A program made the position numbers and the translations under genes. Under the pieces are notes generated by a model. The model made no database searches. It was not told where the DNA came from and saw only the letters and a program-made list of their open reading frames with translations. DNA of 13,613 nucleotides, from contig PUMG01000311.1 of NCBI GenBank assembly GCA_003551265.1, forward strand, positions 1-13,613. The letters are read 5' to 3'. Of the stretch, positions 1-5,117 are shown piece by piece (the first letter of the stretch is position 1; each line of letters opens with the position of its first letter). Origin of the DNA: Halovenus sp. Its GTDB lineage: Archaea > Halobacteriota > Halobacteria > Halobacteriales > Haloarculaceae.

Positions 1-933
1 CACTCCGAGAACTGCAATCCGTCTCTCAGTCAGCGGCCCGAGTTCCGAACGGAGTTTGTCGACGACGTGGCCGGGCATGCTGTCGTTCACTCGCCGGGCG
101 CACTCCACGAGTCTGGCCCGGTCGGAGTTTTCCGCCAGGAATAGCGGGTCAACAGGGAGACAGTGCCCGCCGACACCAGGTCCGGGACGCAGTATCTCGA
201 CGCGGGGATGTGTGTTCGCAAGTTCGATAGCCCGGCGTGTCTCGATGCCGTAGTCATCGGCAAGCAGTGCGAGTTCGTTCGCAAACGCGATGTTCAGGTC
301 TCTGAATGCGTTCTGGGAGAGTTTGATGAACTCGGCTGTCGTAGCATCGGGTGCCCGGTGGACTGTGCCGGTGATTACAGGTTCGTAGAGGTCAGACACC
401 ATATCCGTCGAGGATTCGTCAATGCCGCCGACGATACGGTCGTTGGCACGGAGTTCGAGAACAGTGTTCCCCGGAAGAATCGTCTCCGGTGTGTAGGCGA
501 CGTGGAACTGCTCACCAGCGTGCAGACCGGATTTTTCGAGCAGTGGGGCAACTGTGTTGACGGTCGTTCCCGGTGGGACTGTCGATTCGAGGACAACAGT
601 GTCTCCGACACGTAAACTGGGTGCGAGCGTAGCGGTCGCGTCTTCGACGAACGACAGGTCTGCGCCTCCGTTATACGGTGTCGGAACGCAAATCAGGTGA
701 TACTCCGCGGGCACGACCTTCTCGCTCGCGGTAAGTCCCCTCTTGGTCGCGTTTCGGACGTACTTTTCGAGGTCTTCTTCAGGTAGTGAGACGTCATCAT
801 CCCGAATTGCATCGAGAATTTCGGTGTCGATGTCGTACCCGACAACGTCGTATCCGTTGTTTGCAAACAGCGAAGCAGTCGCAAGACCCACGTACCCGAG
901 TCCGTGTACACAGATTCGAACGTCCTGTTCCAT
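1..933 (-). CDS. wecC: UDP-N-acetyl-D-mannosamine dehydrogenase (3' end cut by window edge)
   Basis: This enzyme oxidises UDP-ManNAc to UDP-ManNAcA using two NAD+ in the cytoplasm, providing an acidic sugar donor for surface glycans. The first 311 residues are visible; family members are about 420-430, so the C-terminal UDP-binding part is missing only because the window ends. The N-terminal Rossmann motif is GLGYVG at 11-16. The central domain has ESTVPPGTT (116-124), TPETILPGN (148-156), NDRIVGG (164-170) and the helix EFIKLSQNAFRD (201-212), with K204 the likely catalytic lysine. The nucleophile is C258 in GVGGHCLPVDP. The NDRIVGG and RDLNIAFANELA blocks favour WecC over UDP-glucose dehydrogenase. 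The start is the ATG at 933, 26 bases after a promoter-like motif at 959-967, so the gene probably has its own leaderless transcript. The upstream GT2 ends 55 bases before it on the same strand. Its usual partner wecB lies about 4.2 kb away, beyond an origin. Confidence 0.93.
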   Translation of the reverse strand, partial: MEQDVRICVHGLGYVGLATASLFANNGYDVVGYDIDTEILDAIRDDDVSLPEEDLEKYVRNATKRGLTASEKVVPAEYHLICVPTPYNGGADLSFVEDATATLAPSLRVGDTVVLESTVPPGTTVNTVAPLLEKSGLHAGEQFHVAYTPETILPGNTVLELRANDRIVGGIDESSTDMVSDLYEPVITGTVHRAPDATTAEFIKLSQNAFRDLNIAFANELALLADDYGIETRRAIELANTHPRVEILRPGPGVGGHCLPVDPLFLAENSDRARLVECARRVNDSMPGHVVDKLRSELGPLTERRIAVLGV

Positions 934-958
934 GGCCTGTACCCTGTCGGAATAGTCG

Positions 959-967
959 CTTTGTTAT
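959..967 (-). promoter_or_regulatory. Promoter-like motif of wecC (ATAACAAAG)
   Basis: Read on the minus strand the sequence is ATAACAAAG, at -34 to -26 from the wecC ATG. That is where a TATA/BRE element should lie for a leaderless transcript. The same octamer core occurs at identical spacing before wecB. It lies in the 55-base gap between the GT2 stop and wecC. Promoter function is inferred from position and recurrence. Confidence 0.55.
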
Positions 968-988
968 GGTGAGCCTGTTGTCCCGGTC

Positions 989-1990
989 TCAGTGTCGAAC
1001 CGTCAGTCCGAGGTGGCCGCTCTGCCTCCGTTCGAGCGCCATCCCAAGACCAATCAAGAGGAGGCACACGAACAGGATGAGACCGCCGCTGAGAGCCGGC
1101 GAGACTTCGAGCGTTGCCGCTCCAAACAGAACAAGGACAGGCGCCGTCGCCGCTCCGACGAGACCGAGTACGTATGGAACTGTCGACTGTCTGTCGCCAT
1201 CGACGTACTGCTGCTGGAGTCGCCAGAGAAACGTACGTAGCAAAAGCCACGACAGAGTCGGAATGAACCGATGATACTGAATTGAACTCGTCTCGTCGCC
1301 GTAGACGGCAGACATCTCGACGTCGGCGATAGTGACGTTCTGTACGTTCAGTCGGACTAGCAGATGATTCAAGAATCCGTACTGGTCGTAGAGTTCGTCG
1401 AGGTCGAGTTTCTCGAGCGTTTCCACAGAAACCGCAGTGTATCCGTTCTGTGGGTCCACCATGTGCCAGTACCCGGAGGCAATTCGCGTCAGTCCGGTCA
1501 ACAGGACGTTACCGAACAGCCGCCAGCCGCTCATGCCCTCGACGTGTTCGCTCGTACTGAGTCGGTTCCCCTTCGAGTATCCGGCTTCCCCGTCGACGAC
1601 AGGGTCGAGAATACGGTCCAGGATATCCGGGTCCATCTGCCCGTCCCCGTTCATCACTGCAATGACGTCAGCCCCATCTTCCACCGCTCGACGGTAACCC
1701 GTCTTGATTGCAGCACCGACACCACGGTTTGTGTCGTGACGAATCGGAACGACTCGGGCTGGCTCACCCCCATCGGTTACCGGTTCGACCGACTCAGTGG
1801 GTGGCGATTCGGATCTGGCGTTGACCATCGCGGCAGTCGCTCTAATCTCGGTCCACGTCCGGTCACGAGAGCAGTCGTCGACGGGATAGATTCTATCAAC
1901 GTACGGTGGGACCGTCTGAATGACGTTCCCGACGAACCCCTCCTCGTTGTACGCCGGAATGACGACGGCGATGCGTTTTCCCTTGTACAT
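989..1990 (-). CDS. Family 2 glycosyltransferase, DPM1/AglJ-like, with two C-terminal membrane helices
   Basis: This is a 333-residue GT-A fold glycosyltransferase of the dolichyl-phosphate sugar synthase type. It would transfer a sugar from a nucleotide donor to a polyprenyl phosphate or growing glycan on the inner membrane face. The N-terminal strand carries VVIPAYNEE (9-17), then VDDCSRDRT (37-45), RGVGAAIKTGYRRA (89-102) and the metal-binding NGDGQMDPD motif (114-122). QNGYTAVS (181-188) matches the acceptor-side motif of DPM1-like enzymes. Two hydrophobic segments follow, at about 272-294 and 302-319, close to the C-terminus. Residues 55-78 form an acidic insert between the second and third strands, probably a surface loop. 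I chose the ATG at 1990 because the VVIPAYNEE strand begins a few residues later; a GTG at 2008 would add six residues. An in-frame TGA lies just before that GTG, so the roughly 93-base leader is untranslated. The acceptor and sugar cannot be read from sequence. Confidence 0.88.
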   Translation of the reverse strand: MYKGKRIAVVIPAYNEEGFVGNVIQTVPPYVDRIYPVDDCSRDRTWTEIRATAAMVNARSESPPTESVEPVTDGGEPARVVPIRHDTNRGVGAAIKTGYRRAVEDGADVIAVMNGDGQMDPDILDRILDPVVDGEAGYSKGNRLSTSEHVEGMSGWRLFGNVLLTGLTRIASGYWHMVDPQNGYTAVSVETLEKLDLDELYDQYGFLNHLLVRLNVQNVTIADVEMSAVYGDETSSIQYHRFIPTLSWLLLRTFLWRLQQQYVDGDRQSTVPYVLGLVGAATAPVLVLFGAATLEVSPALSGGLILFVCLLLIGLGMALERRQSGHLGLTVRH

Positions 1991-2026
1991 GGGTGATGGA
2001 GCCGCCACTCACGAGCGTACTGACTC

Positions 2027-2070
2027 GTCTCCTGAGTTGCTCAGGAGACCTCGCTTCTTTCGAGCGAGGT
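2027..2070. promoter_or_regulatory. Two abutting perfect stem-loops in the leader of the GT2 gene
   Basis: The first stem-loop pairs GTCTCCTGAG (2027-2036) with CTCAGGAGAC (2040-2049) around a 3-base loop. The second pairs ACCTCGCT (2048-2055) with AGCGAGGT (2063-2070) around a 7-base loop. The outer two bases of the stems overlap, so both cannot close fully at once. They lie between the promoter-like motif at 2109-2117 and the GT2 ATG at 1990, so they would be in the 5' untranslated RNA. They could be an RNA control element, a processing or stability element, a small RNA, or paired protein sites on DNA. Confidence 0.6.
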
Positions 2071-2108
2071 GAAATCGGCTCTCAAACCGTCACTCTGTCG
2101 CGATTCGG

Positions 2109-2117
2109 TTTTGTTAT
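2109..2117 (-). promoter_or_regulatory. Promoter-like motif of the GT2 gene (ATAACAAAA)
   Basis: The minus-strand sequence is GGGGATAACAAAAC. The ATAACAAA core matches those before wecC and wecB, but here it lies 119-127 bases before the start codon. If the transcript begins about 34 bases after its first base, as at the other genes, the start site is near 2083 and the leader is about 93 bases. Confidence 0.45.
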
Positions 2118-2186
2118 CCCCTCATTATCGAATCTGGTATTCAAACAGAACGTGGTAGTACGTATCTTCTCGGTGGAACAGTGCCT

Positions 2187-2235
2187 CGTCGAGAGGAAAA
2201 TACGCCGAGAGTGAAAACACGTCGAGAGTGAGACA
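2187..2235. repeat. Three tandem degenerate 16-17 base repeats
   Basis: Units are CGTCGAGAGGAAAATA (2187-2202), CGCCGAGAGTGAAAACA (2203-2219) and CGTCGAGAGTGAGACA (2220-2235), head to tail without gaps. The CGNCGAGAG block is shared by all three. They lie between the vapC stop and the GT2 promoter-like motif, about 100-150 bases before the predicted GT2 transcription start. They are iteron-like, possibly a regulator array. Confidence 0.55.
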
Positions 2236-2260
2236 CCACATCCACCGTTAAACCACGTCG

Positions 2261-2647
2261 TCACTCGCTGGTGTCCGGTTCCAACGGGAGACGCTCGGGA
2301 TCAACATTCTCGTACGCTCTGTCAGAGCTCAGGATGGGATGCCCGCGGGTTTCCGCAGTAGCAGCGTGGAAGGCATCGAATGCGGTCATGCCGTCCTCGA
2401 AGTAATTCACAGCCTTGAGCACGATCTGGCGTTCTTCCTCGGTTTCGACGGGAACAACGTCGAGCATATTCGAAAACAGTTTGACGTAGTCGAACTCGTG
2501 GCGCTCGCTGATGAGTAGAATCTCCAGATACGAATACGTGGACGTGACGACGTCGTGTTCTTCCAGTTCTTCTTCTGCTCGGTCCGTCAGCCAGTCAGAA
2601 TCTTTGGCGAGGGCGAGGAGAAAGTCTGTCTCGACGTACACCGTCAT
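2261..2647 (-). CDS. vapC: PIN-domain ribonuclease toxin, VapC type
   Basis: A 128-residue protein with the PIN fold layout of VapC toxins, Mg2+-dependent endoribonucleases that usually cleave tRNA or rRNA. The expected acidic active-site residues are present: D8 in YVETDFLLAL, E42 in SYLEILL, D91 in AFDAFHAATA and D109 in ILSSDRAY. The AxDAxHAATA helix is the most diagnostic stretch. Length is typical (about 125-140). Its ATG overlaps the TGA of the upstream antitoxin gene in an ATGA arrangement, so the two are translationally coupled in the usual antitoxin-first order. Nothing suggests inactivation. The target RNA cannot be predicted. Confidence 0.88.
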   Translation of the reverse strand: MTVYVETDFLLALAKDSDWLTDRAEEELEEHDVVTSTYSYLEILLISERHEFDYVKLFSNMLDVVPVETEEERQIVLKAVNYFEDGMTAFDAFHAATAETRGHPILSSDRAYENVDPERLPLEPDTSE

Positions 2648-2919
2648 TCGTCGTTATCTCCCGCTGCGCGTTTCCCGCGTTCGAATCCCTCTTCGGCATC
2701 TTTTTTCGCCTGCTGTCTCGCTTCTTCACGGAGTTCTTCTACCGACTCCCCTCCGAATGCGTCGCCAGCTGCTTCACGAATCGCCTGAAGGGGGTCCTCG
2801 TCGATGGGAATGAGTTCGAGGCGGTCCTCGTATTCGACCACGTGGAACTTCTCACCGTACTTCTGCCTCAGTTCTGAGGACAGATACAGTCGCCCGTGCG
2901 AATCCGTTTCGACTGACAT
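2644..2919 (-). CDS. vapB: AbrB/SpoVT-like antitoxin, VapB type
   Basis: A 91-residue protein. Residues 1-40 form a swapped-hairpin AbrB-like DNA-binding domain (DSHGRLYLSSELRQKYG, then FHVVEYEDRLELIPI). The remaining 50 residues are a highly charged helical tail (EELREEARQQAKKDAEEGFERGKRAAG) of the kind that wraps and blocks the PIN toxin. I chose the ATG at 2919 because it begins at the AbrB strand and lies 22 bases after a TATA-like element; another in-frame start at 2940 would add seven unconserved residues. It overlaps vapC by four bases. A palindrome between TATA and ATG suggests autorepression, as is normal for VapBC. Confidence 0.85.
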   Translation of the reverse strand: MSVETDSHGRLYLSSELRQKYGEKFHVVEYEDRLELIPIDEDPLQAIREAAGDAFGGESVEELREEARQQAKKDAEEGFERGKRAAGDNDE

Positions 2920-2923
2920 AGTC

Positions 2924-2947
2924 GCACAGTTGTGTGCCACGAATAAA
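2924..2947 (-). promoter_or_regulatory. vapBC promoter with palindromic operator candidate
   Basis: The minus strand carries TTTATTC at 2947-2941, at -28 to -22 from the vapB ATG, a fair haloarchaeal TATA position for a leaderless transcript. Immediately downstream is the inverted repeat GCACA-GTTG-TGTGC (2924-2937), sited where a bound AbrB-type antitoxin would block transcription. Confidence 0.5.
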
Positions 2948-2955
2948 GATTTTTC

Positions 2956-2968
2956 CCAAAGATTGGGT
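2956..2968. repeat. Inverted repeat CCCAA-AGA-TTGGG upstream of vapBC
   Basis: Five-base perfect arms around AGA, followed by a further TCCCA (2974-2978), so the CCCA/TGGG motif occurs three times within 23 bases. It lies upstream of the vapB TATA-like box and just before the small reading frame at 2982, so it may be a second operator between divergent promoters. Confidence 0.35.
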
Positions 2969-2981
2969 ATCTATCCCATAA

Positions 2982-3128
2982 ATGAGTGACGAGACGCCCT
3001 CGACGCCCTGGGCGAGTATCGACCACGAACTACACACCGATGGCGCAGTGTCCCGAAATCGACCAGCTCCAGCCGAAAACGGCTCTCACAGCCGAGCAAA
3101 CTGTCTTTGTCGCCGTAGCGGAACATAA
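2982..3128 (+). pseudogene. Possible gene remnant: 48-codon open frame
   Basis: An ATG at 2982 opens 48 codons starting MSDETPSTPWASIDHELH and ending at a TAA. The first 24 or so codons have GC-rich third positions and an opening typical of haloarchaeal proteins; the rest (SRANCLCRRSGT) does not look like native coding sequence. It faces away from vapBC and ends about 30 bases before the first ORB-like repeat, where the AT-rich island begins. It could be the stub of a gene cut off when the origin island arrived, or a chance frame. I recognise no family. Confidence 0.22.
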
Positions 3129-3156
3129 TTACGAACGACTCTATGAGTAAACTACC

Positions 3157-3177
3157 CCACCCGTCGTTTCCGCTGTT
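3157..3177 (+). repeat. ORB-like repeat A, downstream of orc
   Basis: Contains CACCCGTCGTTTCCGCTGTT (3158-3177). The reverse complement shows a GGAAAC core followed by a G-rich run, the general shape of haloarchaeal origin recognition boxes. It is identical over 21 bases to the copy at 3195-3215 and differs at one position within the 20-base core from copies C and D upstream of orc. Confidence 0.75.
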
Positions 3178-3194
3178 ATTTCCCTTAAAATGGA

Positions 3195-3215
3195 CCACCC
3201 GTCGTTTCCGCTGTT
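3195..3215 (+). repeat. ORB-like repeat B, downstream of orc
   Basis: An exact 21-base copy of repeat A, same orientation, starting 38 bases further right and ending 13 bases before the orc stop codon. The intervening 17 bases differ in origin and are AT-rich (TATTTCCCTTAAAA). Confidence 0.75.
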
Positions 3216-3228
3216 CGTATGATATTAT

Positions 3229-4488
3229 TTAAAAAGAATTGTCCATTGAATGATGGACATCAGTGTCGCTTTTGAACGCTTCAATTACCGCGTCAACCTT
3301 GACATCCAAATCAAATTGTTTGTATTTACCACCGCCCCGGCCAGCGTTCCGCTGGTCCTCCTTGGCAATTCCAATTAAGTCTAGCTCAGCGAGATGATCG
3401 CGAAGAGCACGTACAGAAAGAGTATCAGTCTGTTCGCGTTGGCACACGATCCGATAATAATCGTACAGTTCTTTCGTACGAATTGGTGTCTCATTGTTTT
3501 TACTAGCGATCGCCAACCCATGGAGCGCATACTTTCCGTGTGGCGAAAGTCCTCCAATCATCTCTGAAACCCGACCACGCTCTACGATACCTTTGGCTTC
3601 TTTCACCAGATCAGGTGTAATCGTATCTAGATCCTTTTTTTGTGCGAGATCACCAGCATTGCGAAGAATATCGATTGCTTGCCGCGCACTCCCTTTATCT
3701 TTTGCTGCATAGGCTGCGGAGCTGTTCAAGACTCCCAGATCATATGCATCATCGTATAGCGCTTTCTCTGCACGACGTTTGAGAATTTCTGTTAGCTCTG
3801 TAGCATTGTATGCTGGAAAGAGAATTTCTTTTTCACAGAGGGAGTCACGAACTTTCGGCGAAAGATCCTCCCGGAACGAGAAGTCATTGCTGATACCCAT
3901 AACACCCAAGTTGGAATTTTTCAAATTATTCGTCGATCTCGCTCGTGCTAGCTGATATAGGATTGTATCATCGTCACCGATATGATCAACCTCATCTAAA
4001 ACAACCAGAACCACTCCATTTCTATTGTCGATCTCTTCAAAAAGCCAATTGTAGATATCGTTTGGTGCGTGTCCTCGAGTCGCGACTTGATGAGCCTCAT
4101 CACGTAGATCGTTGAGAAGTTCAACAGCTACCTGATAACTTGATGTCAGGGCCTCACAATTAAGATAGACAACCTCAAGATTAGTACTGGAGGTGGTATT
4201 CGAATCTTTTTTATCACTGCCTTCAACGGCAGAAGATTGCTCTTGGATATCATGCCGGAGCCAATTTAACATGTAGTGAGTTGTTGCAGTCTTTCCTGTC
4301 CCAGTCTTCCCATAGACAAAGATATTATTTGGCTTCCATCCATTCAGGATTGGTTCAAGCGCTGAAGCGTATTCATCAATCTGTTCATCACGCTCGATCA
4401 GTTGTTCAGGCTGATAATCATCAACGTCCAGAACATCACGGTTCTGGAAGATATTTTGGGTCGTGTCGAACGGCGATTGATTTGGCAT
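3229..4488 (-). CDS. orc1/cdc6: Orc1/Cdc6 family replication initiator
   Basis: A 419-residue AAA+ initiator that binds ORBs, opens the origin and loads MCM helicase. The N-terminus has the family stretch DYQPEQLIERDEQIDEY (24-40). Walker A is GKTGTGKT (60-67), Walker B LVVLDEVD (161-168), sensor 1 around N201 (GISNDFSF), and sensor 2 GSARQAIDILRNAG (266-279, R269). A C-terminal winged-helix domain spans about 305-405, its wing probably being the glycine-rich NAGRGGGKYKQF loop. Length is typical. Residues 84-102 are a low-complexity acidic/Ser insert. Base composition is clearly lower in GC than neighbouring glycan genes (many A/T third positions), as expected of a transferred or plasmid-derived initiator. 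The ATG at 4488 follows a TATA box (4516-4525). ORB-like repeats on both sides and an AT-rich region upstream mark it as the cognate initiator of this origin. Which haloarchaeal Orc subfamily it belongs to cannot be read here. Confidence 0.95.
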   Translation of the reverse strand: MPNQSPFDTTQNIFQNRDVLDVDDYQPEQLIERDEQIDEYASALEPILNGWKPNNIFVYGKTGTGKTATTHYMLNWLRHDIQEQSSAVEGSDKKDSNTTSSTNLEVVYLNCEALTSSYQVAVELLNDLRDEAHQVATRGHAPNDIYNWLFEEIDNRNGVVLVVLDEVDHIGDDDTILYQLARARSTNNLKNSNLGVMGISNDFSFREDLSPKVRDSLCEKEILFPAYNATELTEILKRRAEKALYDDAYDLGVLNSSAAYAAKDKGSARQAIDILRNAGDLAQKKDLDTITPDLVKEAKGIVERGRVSEMIGGLSPHGKYALHGLAIASKNNETPIRTKELYDYYRIVCQREQTDTLSVRALRDHLAELDLIGIAKEDQRNAGRGGGKYKQFDLDVKVDAVIEAFKSDTDVHHSMDNSF

Positions 4489-4515
4489 TTCCTTGCCAAC
4501 AATACGTCCGTTACA

Positions 4516-4541
4516 CTATATAAAACCCCGGTTCCGCTGTT
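4516..4541 (-). promoter_or_regulatory. orc promoter: TATA box abutting a half-ORB
   Basis: The minus strand reads TTTTATATAG (4525-4516), a strong TATA box 28-37 bases before the orc ATG. Directly upstream is AACAGCGGAA (4541-4532), the first ten bases of the ORB repeat, followed by CCGGGG instead of the full motif. A weaker relative, AACAACGGAA, lies at 4559-4550. Initiator binding here would overlap the BRE region, so autoregulation by Orc is plausible. Confidence 0.6.
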
Positions 4542-4581
4542 TCTTCTGCTTCCGTTGTTCAACAGCTTTTATATACTCCCT

Positions 4582-4601
4582 CACCCGTCATTTCCGCTGT
4601 T
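4582..4601 (+). repeat. ORB-like repeat C, left flank of the unwinding region
   Basis: CACCCGTCATTTCCGCTGTT. It is identical over 20 bases to the reverse complement of repeat D and has one change from A and B. It faces the AT-rich stretch that follows. Confidence 0.8.
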
Positions 4602-4926
4602 CTCGACGAAACCGGAATACATTGCATCTGACATTCAAGAACCCCGTAACAACAAAAGTGCTGAAATCAATAGAAGAACGACTGTAATATGGATTTCCCA
4701 AATCTTAAAAACAGATTGAACTCACTAATTTTGTTTGTTCTTGTTACTAATAGACGAGAGTATTAGATATACATATAACTATGGGTAGGGGAAATTTTAG
4801 ACAAGATTGTTCTGTATCATATTCGGCTCCAGTATGTTGTTCTCTTCGATATATACTTCTCTTTTATTTGCATAGGTTTCTTTCTTTAAGTCACATCCTA
4901 CTTGTACTGTTTCCCAGTTTCCTAAT

Positions 4927-4946
4927 AACAGCGGAAATGACGGGTG
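4927..4946 (-). repeat. ORB-like repeat D, right flank of the unwinding region
   Basis: AACAGCGGAAATGACGGGTG on the plus strand, the exact reverse complement of repeat C. C and D thus point toward each other's AT-rich interval, the usual inverted ORB pair. The following bases TGTGTGCCCACACA contain a small inverted repeat (TGTGT/ACACA). Confidence 0.8.
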
Positions 4947-4964
4947 TGTGCCCACACATTAATC

Positions 4965-4981
4965 AATAATAAAACATTATT
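4965..4981. terminator. AT-rich inverted repeat downstream of wecB
   Basis: AATAAT (4965-4970), a 5-base AAAAC spacer and ATTATT (4976-4981). It is 137 bases past the wecB stop in its reading direction and 19 bases outside ORB D. It may be part of the origin or a weak transcription stop; the stem is all A/T, so the terminator reading is uncertain. Confidence 0.25.
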
Positions 4982-5057
4982 CGGCGAGATATTTTAAACA
5001 ATACGTCAACGCATGAAATCCAACGCTCTATAGTGATTCACTGAAGCTATGCACTCG

Positions 5058-5107
5058 CAGCAGTGGTGTGTGTCTGTAAGTCTCATTCACAACAGTGGTG
5101 TGTCTGT
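5058..5107 (+). repeat. Imperfect direct repeat pair at the right edge of the origin island
   Basis: CAGCAGTGGTGTGTGTCTGT (5058-5077) and CAACAGTGGTGTGTCTGT (5090-5107) align with one substitution and a two-base (TG) indel. The match extends leftward as CACTCG/CATTCA with two more transitions. They sit between the AT-rich origin and the wecB stop. They may be a second class of initiator site or mark an old recombination edge. Confidence 0.45.
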
Positions 5108-5117
5108 GGTAATATTC

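Larger units (their letters stand above)
4489..5117. other. Replication origin: 629-base gene-free, AT-rich intergenic region
   Basis: No convincing gene lies between orc and wecB. The region holds the orc promoter, degenerate half-ORBs (4532-4541, 4550-4559), full ORBs C (4582-4601) and D (4927-4946) in inverted orientation, and between them 325 bases (4602-4926) of strongly AT-rich DNA that would serve as the unwinding element. An initiator gene, inverted ORBs and an AT-rich core between them is the standard haloarchaeal orc-adjacent origin layout. To the right are an AT-rich inverted repeat and two direct repeats next to the wecB stop. Open frames here (for example 4402-4719 and 4781-4969, plus strand) have poor codon composition and no recognisable domains. 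Confidence 0.85.

Noticed and set aside
1364..1996. 210-codon plus-strand frame opposite the GT2 gene
   Set aside because: Antisense shadow of a gene with clear GT2 motifs; residue composition is not halophilic.
2920..2940. Upstream start for vapB at 2940
   Set aside because: It would place translation across the palindrome and too close to the TATA-like element; the AbrB domain begins at the internal ATG at 2919.
3157..3215. CRISPR-like reading of the two 21-base repeats
   Set aside because: Only two copies, with a 17-base interval, further copies inverted elsewhere, no cas genes, and a clear match to initiator boxes.
4402..4969. Small plus-strand frames in the AT-rich origin region
   Set aside because: They encode Phe/Ser/Leu-rich sequence without domains, lie across the ORBs and the unwinding region, and lack promoter or acidic composition.
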